Shown: in pieces, positions 46,575-55,499 of the stretch | Layout of the letters: every line of letters begins with the position of its first letter | Position numbering within the stretch: position 1 is the stretch's first letter | Assembly: GCA_016713425.1 (NCBI GenBank) | Contig: JADJPE010000005.1 | Coordinates: 744,001 to 808,000, forward strand | Direction of reading: 5' to 3' | DNA: 64,000 nucleotides | From: Deltaproteobacteria bacterium | GTDB lineage: Bacteria > Myxococcota > Kuafuiibacteriia > Kuafuiibacteriales > Kuafuiibacteriaceae | Made by a program: the position numbers and the translations under genes | Notes under the pieces: model-generated | The model's database searches: none | Seen by the model: the letters and a program-made list of their open reading frames with translations, nothing else | What the model was told of the DNA's origin: nothing

Positions 46575-49500
46575 GCCTGTGGTTGCGGATGATGTGCGAA
46601 CCTATCGAGAACGTGCCGATACCGCGCTTCGTAGGCGATTTGCGCTTCGCTGCCCTCCTCAAGGGCCAGTGAGGCCAGGCGACAGATGAAGCCGACGTCC
46701 GCCCAGAAGCCGTACCGCTCCGAACGCGCGACGGCGTCGTCAAGGCGGGTGAGGAGGTGCGCTGGGCGAGAACCGGAACCCCGTTCGAGGTCCTCGAACA
46801 ACGCCAGCGCGGCGAGGCGAAAGCCCTCCGTCGCACGATTGGTCGATCGCGGCATCTTGGCGCGGAGTGATCGCACACGGTCGGATACGTCGCCGGGAGG
46901 CCAGCCCGATTGCTTGCAAGACAAGGCGAACACCGCGAAGCAAAACCCAATGGCCGACATGGAAGGCGAAGCAAAGCGACGCTGAACCCAATCCTCGGTC
47001 GCCTCGATCGCGATCGGGAGACCTTCGCGCGCTCGCCCTGAAAAGGCGAGCGCCAGCGCGAGCCGAAGTCGATTCTGATTCAGGAACATGCGGTCACCGA
47101 GGACATCGAGGGCCGGGATCAATCGCTCGGCGCGCGCGATCGCCTCGTCGAAATGCCCTCGCGTCAGAAGGCTCGTCACGATGCCGCTTCGCCCGAGATG
47201 CTCCATCATGCCGAAGCCGTACAGCGCGCCCTCATCGACCATCACCTGAGCCACGTCCTCGCCCTCGATCGGTCGCCCCGACGCCGAGAGCGTCACCGTC
47301 ACCGCCGAGCGGGCAAGCGCCAGCCGCAGGGGGTCGGCGGATGACGCAAGGACGTCGCACGCCCTTCTAAAGTGCGCCAAAGCTACGTCCACATGCCCCT
47401 CGGCGAGCTCCGACAGACCGACGAGAAGGTAAACGAACGAGTGGTCTTGAGGCGCGAGGTCGACGGAATAGCGAAGCGCCCGACTCGCGAACGTTCGCGA
47501 CATGCGATAGCGACCCCGCACCGCGAGCGCATAGCCGGCGGTACAGAATGCATAGGCCGACGATCGCGCGGGGCCGATTCGAGCGGCAATGATCGCAGAC
47601 TGCAGTGCATAGAAGGACGCCCGCTGAAAGCCTAGATAATAGGACACCTCAGCCATCAGTGCGCATGCCTGACAAAGGACGTCTTCGATCGCGGAGCCTC
47701 TTCGAGGCTCTTCGCGGAAGAGACACGGAAAGTTCCCCAGAATCGCGAGATGAACAACGCTGATCGCCGTTCTCAAGCGAAGCGAGAGCTGCGTACGGGG
47801 CGCCCTGAACCCGAGCCTCGAAAGCAAACCCTCGAGCGGTGTCACGGCCGACGAGATCTTCGCTCTTCGGTACTCGAGCTCGGCCTCCTTGCGCAGAACG
47901 CGGACGCGCTTCGACTCGGGCAGGTCATGCGTCAAGATCACTCGATAGCAGGCCTGGGCCTCATCGAGGCGGCCGGACGTGGCGCACGCATCGCCAAACC
48001 GCTCGATGACCCAACGCTCAACCGGAATCCCAGCTTCTTTGGCCGAAGCGATGGCCGCCTCGAAGAGCCGACTCGCACGATCGAACGAGTGACTCTTCAT
48101 GGCGCCGTTCGCCGCCATGATGCCATATCGATACGCCTTCTTGTGGCTCGCGCCCGCACCGAAGTGGTAGGCCAGAGCCGGCGCCTCATCGTGGGTGGCG
48201 CCTCGATGACGAATGATGGCCCGCCCAACCCCCCGATGAAGACGCATCCTCTCTTCGGCCGGGAGGTGCCGATAGATCGACTCACGAAAACGTTCATGCG
48301 TGAAGAGGAAGCAGTCTGCTTCTTGCTGATCTTCGGTCACGAATCCTGCGACGGACGCCTCATCCATGGCGTCGAGCAGCTCTGCAGCGTGAAGCTCTAC
48401 GACATCCGAAATCAAAGCCATTTCGAATCGTCGCCCAATCACTGAGGCGGCGGCGAGCGCTCGCTGGGTATCGACCGAGAGTCGAGACGCTCGATCTCCG
48501 ATCGCCTCCTGGATGGTCGACGGAAGCTGCACGTCGGACCGGCGCCACGTCTCGAGATCCCATACACCGTCCCAGATCCCCTGCCTCGAATTGAGTAGAC
48601 CTCTCGAGAAGAGGATATGCATCACCTGAGCAACCAAGAGTGGTGTGGTCTCGCGCCCGCCAAACACTCTCTCGACGAAGCCATGAACGGCCTCGCACCG
48701 ACTTTCCATGAGCATCGACATCACGATGGCTTCGGTGTCGGCTGTGCTCAGCACATCAAGCTCAAGGTCGAGCAAGATGTCGTGTTGCCTTGCAAACTCG
48801 ATCAAGGTCGCCAGCGATTCCGTCCCCTCGGGTCGAGTCGTCAACACAAACAGCGCTTTCACATCCTTCGAATCACGATTCGGGTTCTGAAGGCGCGCCG
48901 TCGCTACGCCTCGCACCCAGAACTCGAGCAACTCGAGTGTCGCCGCGTCGGCCCACTGCGCGTCTTCGAGCACGACACAACAAGCGCGCTGGGCAGCGAC
49001 CCGGATCAGCATGTCGGTGCTCTCGACGAGATACTGAAGGCGCGCCGCCTCCCGGTCTCGAAGCTGGGGTCCGGGCGCAATATCTGAGGTTCGTGTTGCG
49101 GTATCCACGGGATGGCCGCTCGATGTCAGTCGATCCGTCGAAGCGGCCGCGGGAACGAGCGACGCCGCGCCCCCCAACGCCCCCGCGTCCCCCAGCACTC
49201 TCGCGCCCCCTAGCGCCCCCGCGCTCCCCGGCTCCGCTGAAGTTCCCGGCTCCCCTCGGGTTCCCGGTTCCGCTGGATTCTCCGGCGCCCCCGGCGCCCG
49301 CACTGGCAGAACCGCCCGAACGGTCGGGGCCGCTTGGATGGTCGACATGGGTTCCTGAATCGGTGTGGGCGGCCTTGCGTCGCTGATCCGCACGGTCGAT
49401 TCAACGTGTCCCACGGAGACCGTTTTCGCGCTCACAGAACGCACCTTCTTGTCGGCCACCGAGAGCCTCGAGAGGATGCTGCGCATCGCCGTATGCATGA

Positions 49501-50647
49501 GCCCCGGCTCTGGGCGTCCCTGGCCCACGAGCAAAAAGTGGCGCCCCTTGCTTTGGCGAATCGCGCGGTCGAGCAGGCGAGTCTTACCCACGCCGGCCGG
49601 CCCGCGAATCAATACGAGCATCGGCGCCTTGCGTGTGCTCGCCGAAGGCGCGACGTCGAGATTGGCTCGAAATGCGCTTCGTATCGCGGCGAGCTCTCGC
49701 TCACGTCCCGCAAACCCGGGCGCCGCAAGATAAGGACTCCCCGTAAGCGGCGGGATCTCAGGCAGTGCGAGGTCGCGCGCGTCCGTCGAGAACCACCGCA
49801 TGAGGTCGGCATATGCCTGCGCTGCTGTCCGATAGCGACGATCGGGGTCCTTCTCCATCAAGCGTGCGATGACATCCGAGACGATCTTCGGAATGCCGGG
49901 CACGAGTTGATCGAGAGACGGCGGCTCGAACGACATATGAAGGCGAAGCCAATCGTCGGCGGTGGTTCGAGCGCCTGTCTCGGAAAGCGGATGACGACCC
50001 GCCAAGAGTTGATAGAAGACGAGGCCGAAGGCATAGAGATCGATGCGCGGATCGACAATGCCTTCCCTCAAGTATTCCGGCGCGAAGTAGCGGATCGAAC
50101 CGTGAATATCGCCCACCGACTCGCCCTCGAAACGCAGGTCCTTCACCTTCGCGATCCCGAAATCGCTGAGTTTCACAGTCGGAAGCCGTAAAGGGTCTTC
50201 GTCGAGGAGCGGTCGGTCGAAAAGGATGTTCTGCGGCTTGATATCCCGATGAACGATCGCCTCGGCATGCACGTAGTCCAGTCCCGCGAGGACCTGAAGA
50301 GCCACCCCGACCGCCGTTTTTGGGCGAAGCGCCGCCTTGATGCCGAACAGGCTACCCCCGGGCAGATATTCCATCGTGAAGTAGCAGCCCTCGGGCGTAT
50401 CTTCCATCTCGTAGGACTTCACGCAGTTCGGGTGACTGAGTCGTTGGGCCGCGCGAAATTCTCGCTTGAACCTTGTGAACTCGAAGGAACGCCGCAGCTC
50501 AGGCTTGAGGATCTTGACCGCCAAGTCCTGATCCGTCGCCAAATCTCGGGCTCGATAGACCGTCGACATCCCACCGTGGCCAAGCACTTGTTCGAGGGCG
50601 TAGCGCTCTCCGAGCCGGCGACCCACGTTTGTGTCCACCGATGACAC
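46571..50647 (-). CDS. Ser/Thr protein kinase with ATPase and TPR regions
   Basis: A 1358-residue protein starting at GTG. The kinase domain is at about residues 15-290: GHGGMSTVYRA, Lys in LAVKILK, IVHRDIKPQNILF, LSDFGIAK and YFAPEYLREG, fully equipped for catalysis. Residues about 310-760 are an AAA/STAND ATPase (GFAGRERELAAI, P-loop RGPAGVGKTRLL, CCVVLEDAQWAD), interrupted by a Pro/Gly/Ala-rich linker of about 130 residues (about 405-535). TPR-like helices follow to the end. Unlike the kinase at 19872 it has no cyclase-like region, and both its HRD and P-loop are canonical. It probably acts as a self-contained signal-processing hub; input and targets are unknown. Confidence 0.93.
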   Translation of the reverse strand: MSSVDTNVGRRLGERYALEQVLGHGGMSTVYRARDLATDQDLAVKILKPELRRSFEFTRFKREFRAAQRLSHPNCVKSYEMEDTPEGCYFTMEYLPGGSLFGIKAALRPKTAVGVALQVLAGLDYVHAEAIVHRDIKPQNILFDRPLLDEDPLRLPTVKLSDFGIAKVKDLRFEGESVGDIHGSIRYFAPEYLREGIVDPRIDLYAFGLVFYQLLAGRHPLSETGARTTADDWLRLHMSFEPPSLDQLVPGIPKIVSDVIARLMEKDPDRRYRTAAQAYADLMRWFSTDARDLALPEIPPLTGSPYLAAPGFAGRERELAAIRSAFRANLDVAPSASTRKAPMLVLIRGPAGVGKTRLLDRAIRQSKGRHFLLVGQGRPEPGLMHTAMRSILSRLSVADKKVRSVSAKTVSVGHVESTVRISDARPPTPIQEPMSTIQAAPTVRAVLPVRAPGAPENPAEPGTRGEPGTSAEPGSAGALGGARVLGDAGALGGAASLVPAAASTDRLTSSGHPVDTATRTSDIAPGPQLRDREAARLQYLVESTDMLIRVAAQRACCVVLEDAQWADAATLELLEFWVRGVATARLQNPNRDSKDVKALFVLTTRPEGTESLATLIEFARQHDILLDLELDVLSTADTEAIVMSMLMESRCEAVHGFVERVFGGRETTPLLVAQVMHILFSRGLLNSRQGIWDGVWDLETWRRSDVQLPSTIQEAIGDRASRLSVDTQRALAAASVIGRRFEMALISDVVELHAAELLDAMDEASVAGFVTEDQQEADCFLFTHERFRESIYRHLPAEERMRLHRGVGRAIIRHRGATHDEAPALAYHFGAGASHKKAYRYGIMAANGAMKSHSFDRASRLFEAAIASAKEAGIPVERWVIERFGDACATSGRLDEAQACYRVILTHDLPESKRVRVLRKEAELEYRRAKISSAVTPLEGLLSRLGFRAPRTQLSLRLRTAISVVHLAILGNFPCLFREEPRRGSAIEDVLCQACALMAEVSYYLGFQRASFYALQSAIIAARIGPARSSAYAFCTAGYALAVRGRYRMSRTFASRALRYSVDLAPQDHSFVYLLVGLSELAEGHVDVALAHFRRACDVLASSADPLRLALARSAVTVTLSASGRPIEGEDVAQVMVDEGALYGFGMMEHLGRSGIVTSLLTRGHFDEAIARAERLIPALDVLGDRMFLNQNRLRLALALAFSGRAREGLPIAIEATEDWVQRRFASPSMSAIGFCFAVFALSCKQSGWPPGDVSDRVRSLRAKMPRSTNRATEGFRLAALALFEDLERGSGSRPAHLLTRLDDAVARSERYGFWADVGFICRLASLALEEGSEAQIAYEARYRHVLDRFAHHPQPQA

Positions 50648-50716
50648 GACTGCGAGCCATCATAGCGAACGTCGACATGTAGGTCGCAAGGTGCAGCCAA
50701 CCCCAATCTCTAACGC

Positions 50717-51598
50717 TCAAGTGACGCGCGGTCGCAAGCGAAGCCCGCCAGCCAAAAGCACGAGCCACCCGAACAAATCGCCCCAGGGTACTTGGTTCGT
50801 CCCATGCCCGACGTTCGCATCCCATGAGCAGCCGAATGGCTCGGCCCTAACATACCTCCCATCTTGATTTGGAAGGTTCCCGCAATAACGCCACGTCTCA
50901 CCCGCCGGGTACAGATGGCAAATGCCGGCCTTGTCGTCCTCGGCAAGCGAGCGTTTCCAGCCTTCGCAGGCGTCGATGTTTTCAGCCATCGTGGCTCTAA
51001 GGTCGACATCGCCTTGCGGATGCTCGTTGAAAGGCTGAGTGTGGTCGAGACCCAAGAGATGACCGACCTCGTGCGTGAGCACAGCAAGCAGATCCATCGC
51101 CTTGTTGGAAACACATCCATCCTGGAGCAGGTCTACGAGATCAAACCCCTCCGCATTGACCTCGATATCACCCTTCATGATCCGACCCGTCACCGGAGAA
51201 TAGCTCGTGATCGTCACCGCCACCGCATGTTCGTCCCGAGGTTTTCCGGTTTTCTTGTTGGTACGCCCTTTCCAACCCTCCCATACAAAGAAGACCTGGC
51301 TCACATCGGTCCGCGTCTCGGGAACGAAGCCAGATGACGTAGCCAGTTCAAAGCGAATGTCCGTGCAAGGGACGTCTGACCAGGCCGTGAACGCGGCGGC
51401 AATTTCCGACGGTTCAACCGGCGTGCCCTCTCGAACGCCCCACTGAATCGTGCGCGTAGCCCAATAAAGTGACGCGTACTCGTAATCCTCGACGTGTTTG
51501 CAGACAAAGGCCTCAGAGGGCGTGGACCACATGACGGTCGTGACCGATGCGATGATCAGCCAGAAGGTCCCGGACCGACGCATGGGCAACAGGGCCAT
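50717..51598 (-). CDS. Matrixin-like metalloprotease with MYXO-CTERM-like tail
   Basis: A 293-residue exported protein. I took the ATG at 51598 (51583 is also possible), which gives a signal peptide ending TPSEA. The zinc site HEVGHLLGLDH and the following Met-turn candidate RATM place it in the metzincin/matrixin (M10-like) group. A Cys pair at each end of the catalytic domain may form disulfides. The C-terminus is FGCSWDANVG, a short spacer, a hydrophobic helix (LFGWLVLLAGGL) and basic residues (RLRPRV): the layout of a MYXO-CTERM sorting signal, in which the Cys is the processed and anchored residue. A cell-surface or processed protease is likely. It follows the kinase gene by 69 bp of intergenic DNA on the same strand. 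Confidence 0.85.
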   Translation of the reverse strand: MALLPMRRSGTFWLIIASVTTVMWSTPSEAFVCKHVEDYEYASLYWATRTIQWGVREGTPVEPSEIAAAFTAWSDVPCTDIRFELATSSGFVPETRTDVSQVFFVWEGWKGRTNKKTGKPRDEHAVAVTITSYSPVTGRIMKGDIEVNAEGFDLVDLLQDGCVSNKAMDLLAVLTHEVGHLLGLDHTQPFNEHPQGDVDLRATMAENIDACEGWKRSLAEDDKAGICHLYPAGETWRYCGNLPNQDGRYVRAEPFGCSWDANVGHGTNQVPWGDLFGWLVLLAGGLRLRPRVT

Positions 51599-51797
51599 TG
51601 TCGACGATAGCGCCCTCGGTGAAAAGTTGCCCTCAACGCCGGCGTTTCGCCCGCGCTGTGCCGTAGGTCCAGCCAAGCGAGAAAATGGGCCCGAGCCTTG
51701 CTTACGACCGTTGCGCATCTTCGTCGGAGGAGAGCGCCGAGCAGGCGGAAGAAGATGTGCTGCCATTGGTTCCAAGCCAGCGCAGCTCGGTCACATG

Positions 51798-52048
51798 GGT
51801 GATGTAGAAGAAATATCGGATCTCCGGGATCAGTACTTCCTCTCCTTTCATGACCGAGATGTTCTTCCGCAGGTCGACGACTCGGTATGGACGGGAACAC
51901 GAGATGTCCATTCCCTCTTTGCACTCGCCGTCCGAACGTTGCCACCCGAGAGCACGGGTCCGGCCTCGTTCGCATGAATCGCAGACTTGAGCCGTCTCTC
52001 GATCTTGATCTTCTCAGCTTCGATGCGTCGTCGTGTGTTCCTGTTCAT
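51798..52048 (-). pseudogene. IS1380-type transposase remnant A (internally deleted)
   Basis: Read across two frames, this stretch holds pieces of one transposase: an N-terminal piece (RRRIEAEKIKIERRL, GPVLSGGNVR), a middle piece with the family phrase GECKEGMDIS, and a C-terminal piece PYRVVDLRKNIS / GEEVLIPEIRYFFYIT. In intact IS1380-type enzymes these pieces are hundreds of residues apart, so most of the gene is deleted. After the ITHVTEL segment homology stops. No complete element or clear terminal inverted repeat is visible. Confidence 0.8.
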
Positions 52049-52128
52049 TCGAAGAGCCTTCCGGTGGTTCAAGTTGTTTCGTAGGGACACTCGAATTATC
52101 GGAAGCTTTTCGATTTTGCTCCGTGAAC
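52004..52128 (-). repeat. 125-bp dispersed direct repeat, copy 1
   Basis: It matches 53099-53223 over its full length at roughly 90 percent by eye. On the minus strand it covers about 80 bp before the transposase-remnant start and the first 15 or so codons, so it is the shared 5' end of the two IS remnants. Confidence 0.9.
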
Positions 52129-52160
52129 GGGTTGCGCGACTGCGCACGGACGCGTCCACG

Positions 52161-52220
52161 CTCCACGCCGACGATCCACGCTCCACGCCGACGATCCACG
52201 CTCCACGCCGACGATCCACT
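52161..52220. repeat. 20-bp tandem repeat, 3 copies
   Basis: Three copies of CTCCACGCCGACGATCCACG, the last with one change, between the IS remnant and the four-helix-bundle pseudogene. Confidence 0.93.
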
Positions 52221-52268
52221 CTCCACCCGCGACGATCTACGCGCACGCGCTCGACCACGACCCAACGA

Positions 52269-52665
52269 CTACTCGAGGCGGGCGATCAGGCGCGTCAGCA
52301 TCGCTGATACACGACCGGCAAGGTGTTTGAGCTCGCCGGAGTCGGAACTCTTATCGAGCTGCAGCACCTTCAGCAGATCGGCGGCGGCCGCCGCCTCAGC
52401 GCACTCGCCACGGCTCTCGACGAATCGTTGACGCTTCAGTCCTGCGCCCCGACGGTTGGCGCCTTCGGCGAGTGAGCGTCCGGGCGATGAGGAGCACCGT
52501 GTTCGCAGCAGCGCGCAACAGGTGGTTGGCGACGCTGCGATGACCACGGGGAATCTTCGCTGCGACCCGAGTCGATAATCTCGCGAGCTCAAGAGCAACG
52601 CGATAGGCATCGAGTTTCTCGTGCGGAAAGGAGCCCCGGCGATCGATCCCCACGCTGTTCGTCAT
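52269..52665 (-). pseudogene. Four-helix-bundle (23S rRNA IVS-type) protein, frameshifted
   Basis: The family start is clear: FPHEKLDAYRVALELARL, then HLLRAAANTVLLIA. In the next reading frame the rest follows: EGANRRGAGLKRQRFVESR, GECAEAAAAADLLKVL, and the typical end AGRVSAMLTRLIARLE. The two halves are separated by 19 bases (52467-52485) where 3 are expected, so a 16-bp insertion shifts the frame. The first half would run on to a different stop. Proteins of this family are often encoded within 23S rRNA intervening sequences but also occur elsewhere; there is no rRNA here. Confidence 0.8.
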
Positions 52666-52930
52666 GGCGTGGGCGTGCGGGTGCTCGTGCGCGTCGTTCG
52701 GGGGACGTTCCTCGTGACCGTTATCCGTCGCGCGTTGTTCGTTCTTCGTGAAGTCGTACGCGGCCAAGACACATGTCTACGTATCCTGTTCACGCACGCC
52801 AGCAGGAAATTCTGAAATCCTTCATCTCGTGGATCGTCACGCCGCCGACGCGACGACACGCTCGTTCGCCTCGCACCTAGCGAGGGTCTTGGCGAAGGCT
52901 CTTGGCGTTGGGTGCCGTGAAAGCGCCCTA

Positions 52931-53143
52931 GCGCTGCAGAATGCTGAACCACTGCTTGATCTTGAGCAGATGAAGGTTGTCATCGACGTGCTTGCGAGCC
53001 CAGTCTTCTTGACGAGGCGCTGGATGGCCCCAATGCCGCCGTGTGAGATTGCCGTGCATCGTCGTCGCGACGGTCCCGCTCACCGGGACGATCTTGAGCT
53101 TGATCTTCTCAGCGTCGATGCGTCGTCGTATGTTCCTGTTCAT
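52931..53143 (-). pseudogene. IS1380-type transposase remnant B (N-terminal part)
   Basis: It starts like remnant A (MNRNIRRRIDAEKIKL) and then, with frame changes, shows GGIGAIQRLVKKTGL and VDDNLHLLKIK, phrases from the early part of IS1380-type transposases. The remainder is missing. With remnant A it suggests two insertions of one element family, or one copy duplicated and eroded. Confidence 0.72.
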
Positions 53144-53223
53144 CCGAAAAGCCTTCCGGGGTTCAAGTTGTTCTCACAAGGACACTCGAATTATCGAAAG
53201 CTTTTCGTTTTTGATCCGTGAAC
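53099..53223 (-). repeat. 125-bp dispersed direct repeat, copy 2
   Basis: Second copy of the repeat at 52004-52128, same orientation, covering the 5' flank and first codons of remnant B. Confidence 0.9.
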
Positions 53224-53255
53224 AGAGCGCGGGGCGCGCTTGTTTGAGGATCAGA

Positions 53256-53756
53256 TTACTGAGTGATGAAAGTGATGGTGTAAGGCGTTCCGAAGGGTAC
53301 GCCGCTGGTGGTGAGCTGCATGGTGCACTTGACCGTCGTATACTTGGTCGTGGGCGCTTTAAACTGGAAGCTAGAGGAGCCGTATCCACCCGGAGGAATG
53401 GCACTCCTCGAGACAATCCAGCCGCTCTGGAGGTAGACCGGTACCGGAGCCGTTGGGCAGCCTGGCCCACCGGCGATCGCCTTCATTTGAATGCTCGGCT
53501 GATACCAAGTCCCGATCCCTGAGTTCACCCACTGCGTGGTTACCTTCACGGTGGTCCCTGCAGTGGGGTAGCTGTTGCCGTTTACACCCTGGAGACGACC
53601 ATTGTAGGTCGGCTGCGCGGTGACTTCATCACTGTCAACGCCCTCGTCACTTTCGAGCGGACCCCCGCAAGCCGTGAGACCGGTGGCAACGAGAGCAAGG
53701 CCAAAGAGGAGCGTGCGGGCAATCTGGGAAATTTTCAGTGTATGAGTGTTCGTCAT
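53256..53756 (-). CDS. Small lipoprotein with one Ig-like/CARDB-like domain
   Basis: A 166-residue protein from the ATG at 53756. The signal ends GLTAC with Cys30. A short acidic linker (ESDEGVDSDE) leads to a single beta-sandwich-like domain of about 110 residues with phrases TTQWVNSGIGTWYQPS and IPPGGYGSSSFQFKAP, reminiscent of CARDB or NBR1-type Ig-like modules. No catalytic motif is present. No close neighbour suggests a pathway, and the IS remnants lie just downstream. Role unknown. Confidence 0.75.
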   Translation of the reverse strand: MTNTHTLKISQIARTLLFGLALVATGLTACGGPLESDEGVDSDEVTAQPTYNGRLQGVNGNSYPTAGTTVKVTTQWVNSGIGTWYQPSIQMKAIAGGPGCPTAPVPVYLQSGWIVSRSAIPPGGYGSSSFQFKAPTTKYTTVKCTMQLTTSGVPFGTPYTITFITQ

Positions 53757-53974
53757 GTCGACGGGCCAAAGCAGCCCTTGTGCCAACGCATCGGGCTGGG
53801 CCGGTCGGGCAGGACCGGCCCGTACGTCACTCGGTGTGTACGAAGACGCGGACTCCCATTGTAACAGCGAATCCTCGCGGTGACATGCAGAGCGGGTCTC
53901 ACCCTAGCCGAAGGCGCGTTACACGGCCGAGCGAGGGCGAATCGTAGGGTCATCTCGCTCGTAGCCACTCCGGA

Positions 53975-55387
53975 TCACAGTCGCCCGGCCTCCATCTCCT
54001 GACGGATGAACCACTCGAGGCGCTGAGGTCTGGTCCCAGGCGGGATCTGGTGGTTTCGTTCGGCGGCATCAAATCGGTCCAGGAAATCGAGCCCCACCAC
54101 ACCCCGCGGACCATCGTGCCAGATGATGGAACCGAGGCGTGGTCGGCCCGTCTCCTCATCGATCGGACGAGCGTCGGTTACCGATCGTCCGACGCCGACC
54201 AGCGTCGTCTGATCTTCGCCGACCTCTCCGACTTCACGCAGAAGTGAAAGTCCCCGCGCCTCACTGGTTCCCTCCAGCATGTGCGTCGAGGCGTTGTTGA
54301 CAACGAATGCGCGACCTGTCTCGCGGTCGCCAACCGCCGAAATGATGTGGGTCGGGCGAGACGCGTAGCCGACGGCAAAGCGCTCTTCGCCGGTCGAGGT
54401 TCGTGCACCACTCAGAACGTGCCGCGTGATATCCGCGTAGCCTTCGCAGTCGATAATGGTGCGTCCAGCACCGTCACGCGGTTGGCGTGACAGGATCGAA
54501 TCGAGGCTGGCGTGTCGTCGATCGGCTGGGATGTCGGTCGTCCACGACACATTGTTCCCCGCATGAGCGTAGAAGTTTCGAAGATACTGTTCGTACTCAC
54601 CTCGCACCGCGTCGGTGCCTCGCCCGGTTGAGAAGGCGGTGAAGTAGTCACGTGCATCGTTGGGATCTCGAGGATCGATCGACCGGCCGAGAACCCGCTC
54701 CATCCGGTCGTGCTGCTCGATTTGCGCAAGACGGCGCGAAGCGAGCTCGCCATAGGTCGTGGCGAACTCTCGCGTATCCATATGCGTGTAGGTCCCACCA
54801 CGCTCGGTGCTCAAGATCCGCGGCACATCGGTCGACCCCGGATGATCGCGCCGATAGGCTTCCATCTCGCGGTCGAGCAAGTTGACCGGCCGATCTCGAT
54901 TCGGTGGCTCCTGAAGCCGCCGAAACACGCGCGCAGCTTCGAAACGCTCGCCCCTCTCCAAGAGCGAATCCCCGGTCGTTCGCAGAAGCTCACGTGCTGC
55001 ATCCCCTCGTCCACTTCGCTCGAGTTCCGTCGCGCGGGCGAGCGCGCGATCGGTCCCCGCGATCGTGCGCATGCTCTCGGGGCTCGCCCGCAAATCCCGG
55101 AGAGGGTCTGCGTTCGGCGCGATCACCCGTGCAAGATCGTACGCGCGACCCTGCACGCGATCGCGACGCGCGTCGGTGTCATACCGGTCGAGGCCACGCC
55201 ACAGCGCCTCGACTTCGCTGGACGAATCTCCGATCACGCCGTTCCCATCGAGGTCGGCTTCTCTCAAGCCACGAAGCTCTTCCTCGCTGATCGAAACGCC
55301 GACTCGCTCGCCACGCGCCGAGAGCTCCTCCACCGTTCCTGGTCTCACCTCGCGCCGAAACTCCGGCGCCCGAATGATCATGTTCAT
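53975..55387 (-). CDS. Putative transglutaminase/cysteine-protease-like protein
   Basis: A 470-residue protein without a signal peptide. GGAGGAGG stands a few bases before the ATG at 55387, which fixes the start. The N-terminal region has an EF-hand-like loop (ADLDGNGVIGD). The middle is helical and Arg/Glu-rich. The C-terminal 170 residues show a possible transglutaminase-like core: Cys about 313 in IIDCEGYADI, His about 347 in RPTHIISAV and Asn about 361 in FVVNNAST, in the order and with the strand context of papain/transglutaminase enzymes. No substrate can be named. It lies downstream of the sensor kinase on the same strand with a 112-bp gap. The fold call is by motif only. Confidence 0.55.
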   Translation of the reverse strand: MNMIIRAPEFRREVRPGTVEELSARGERVGVSISEEELRGLREADLDGNGVIGDSSSEVEALWRGLDRYDTDARRDRVQGRAYDLARVIAPNADPLRDLRASPESMRTIAGTDRALARATELERSGRGDAARELLRTTGDSLLERGERFEAARVFRRLQEPPNRDRPVNLLDREMEAYRRDHPGSTDVPRILSTERGGTYTHMDTREFATTYGELASRRLAQIEQHDRMERVLGRSIDPRDPNDARDYFTAFSTGRGTDAVRGEYEQYLRNFYAHAGNNVSWTTDIPADRRHASLDSILSRQPRDGAGRTIIDCEGYADITRHVLSGARTSTGEERFAVGYASRPTHIISAVGDRETGRAFVVNNASTHMLEGTSEARGLSLLREVGEVGEDQTTLVGVGRSVTDARPIDEETGRPRLGSIIWHDGPRGVVGLDFLDRFDAAERNHQIPPGTRPQRLEWFIRQEMEAGRL

Positions 55388-55499
55388 GCGAGCCTCCTCC
55401 GCCGGACCAACCGAGAACCAAGAGCCGTGCCAAACACGACGCGCAAGAGGATGACGCCTCAGGCCGGCGTGTGACGTCACGGCAAGAAGGGAAGCAGCG

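Noticed and set aside
46132..46974. Minus-strand frame of 280 codons over the end of the kinase gene and the hypothetical gene
   Set aside because: It has Arg/Ser/Cys-rich shadow composition and overlaps the kinase TPR region in the same strand but a different frame.
52662..52952. Minus-strand frame of 96 codons upstream of the four-helix-bundle pseudogene
   Set aside because: It is Arg/Thr/Pro-rich with no motif and in a different frame from the recognisable gene start at 52665.
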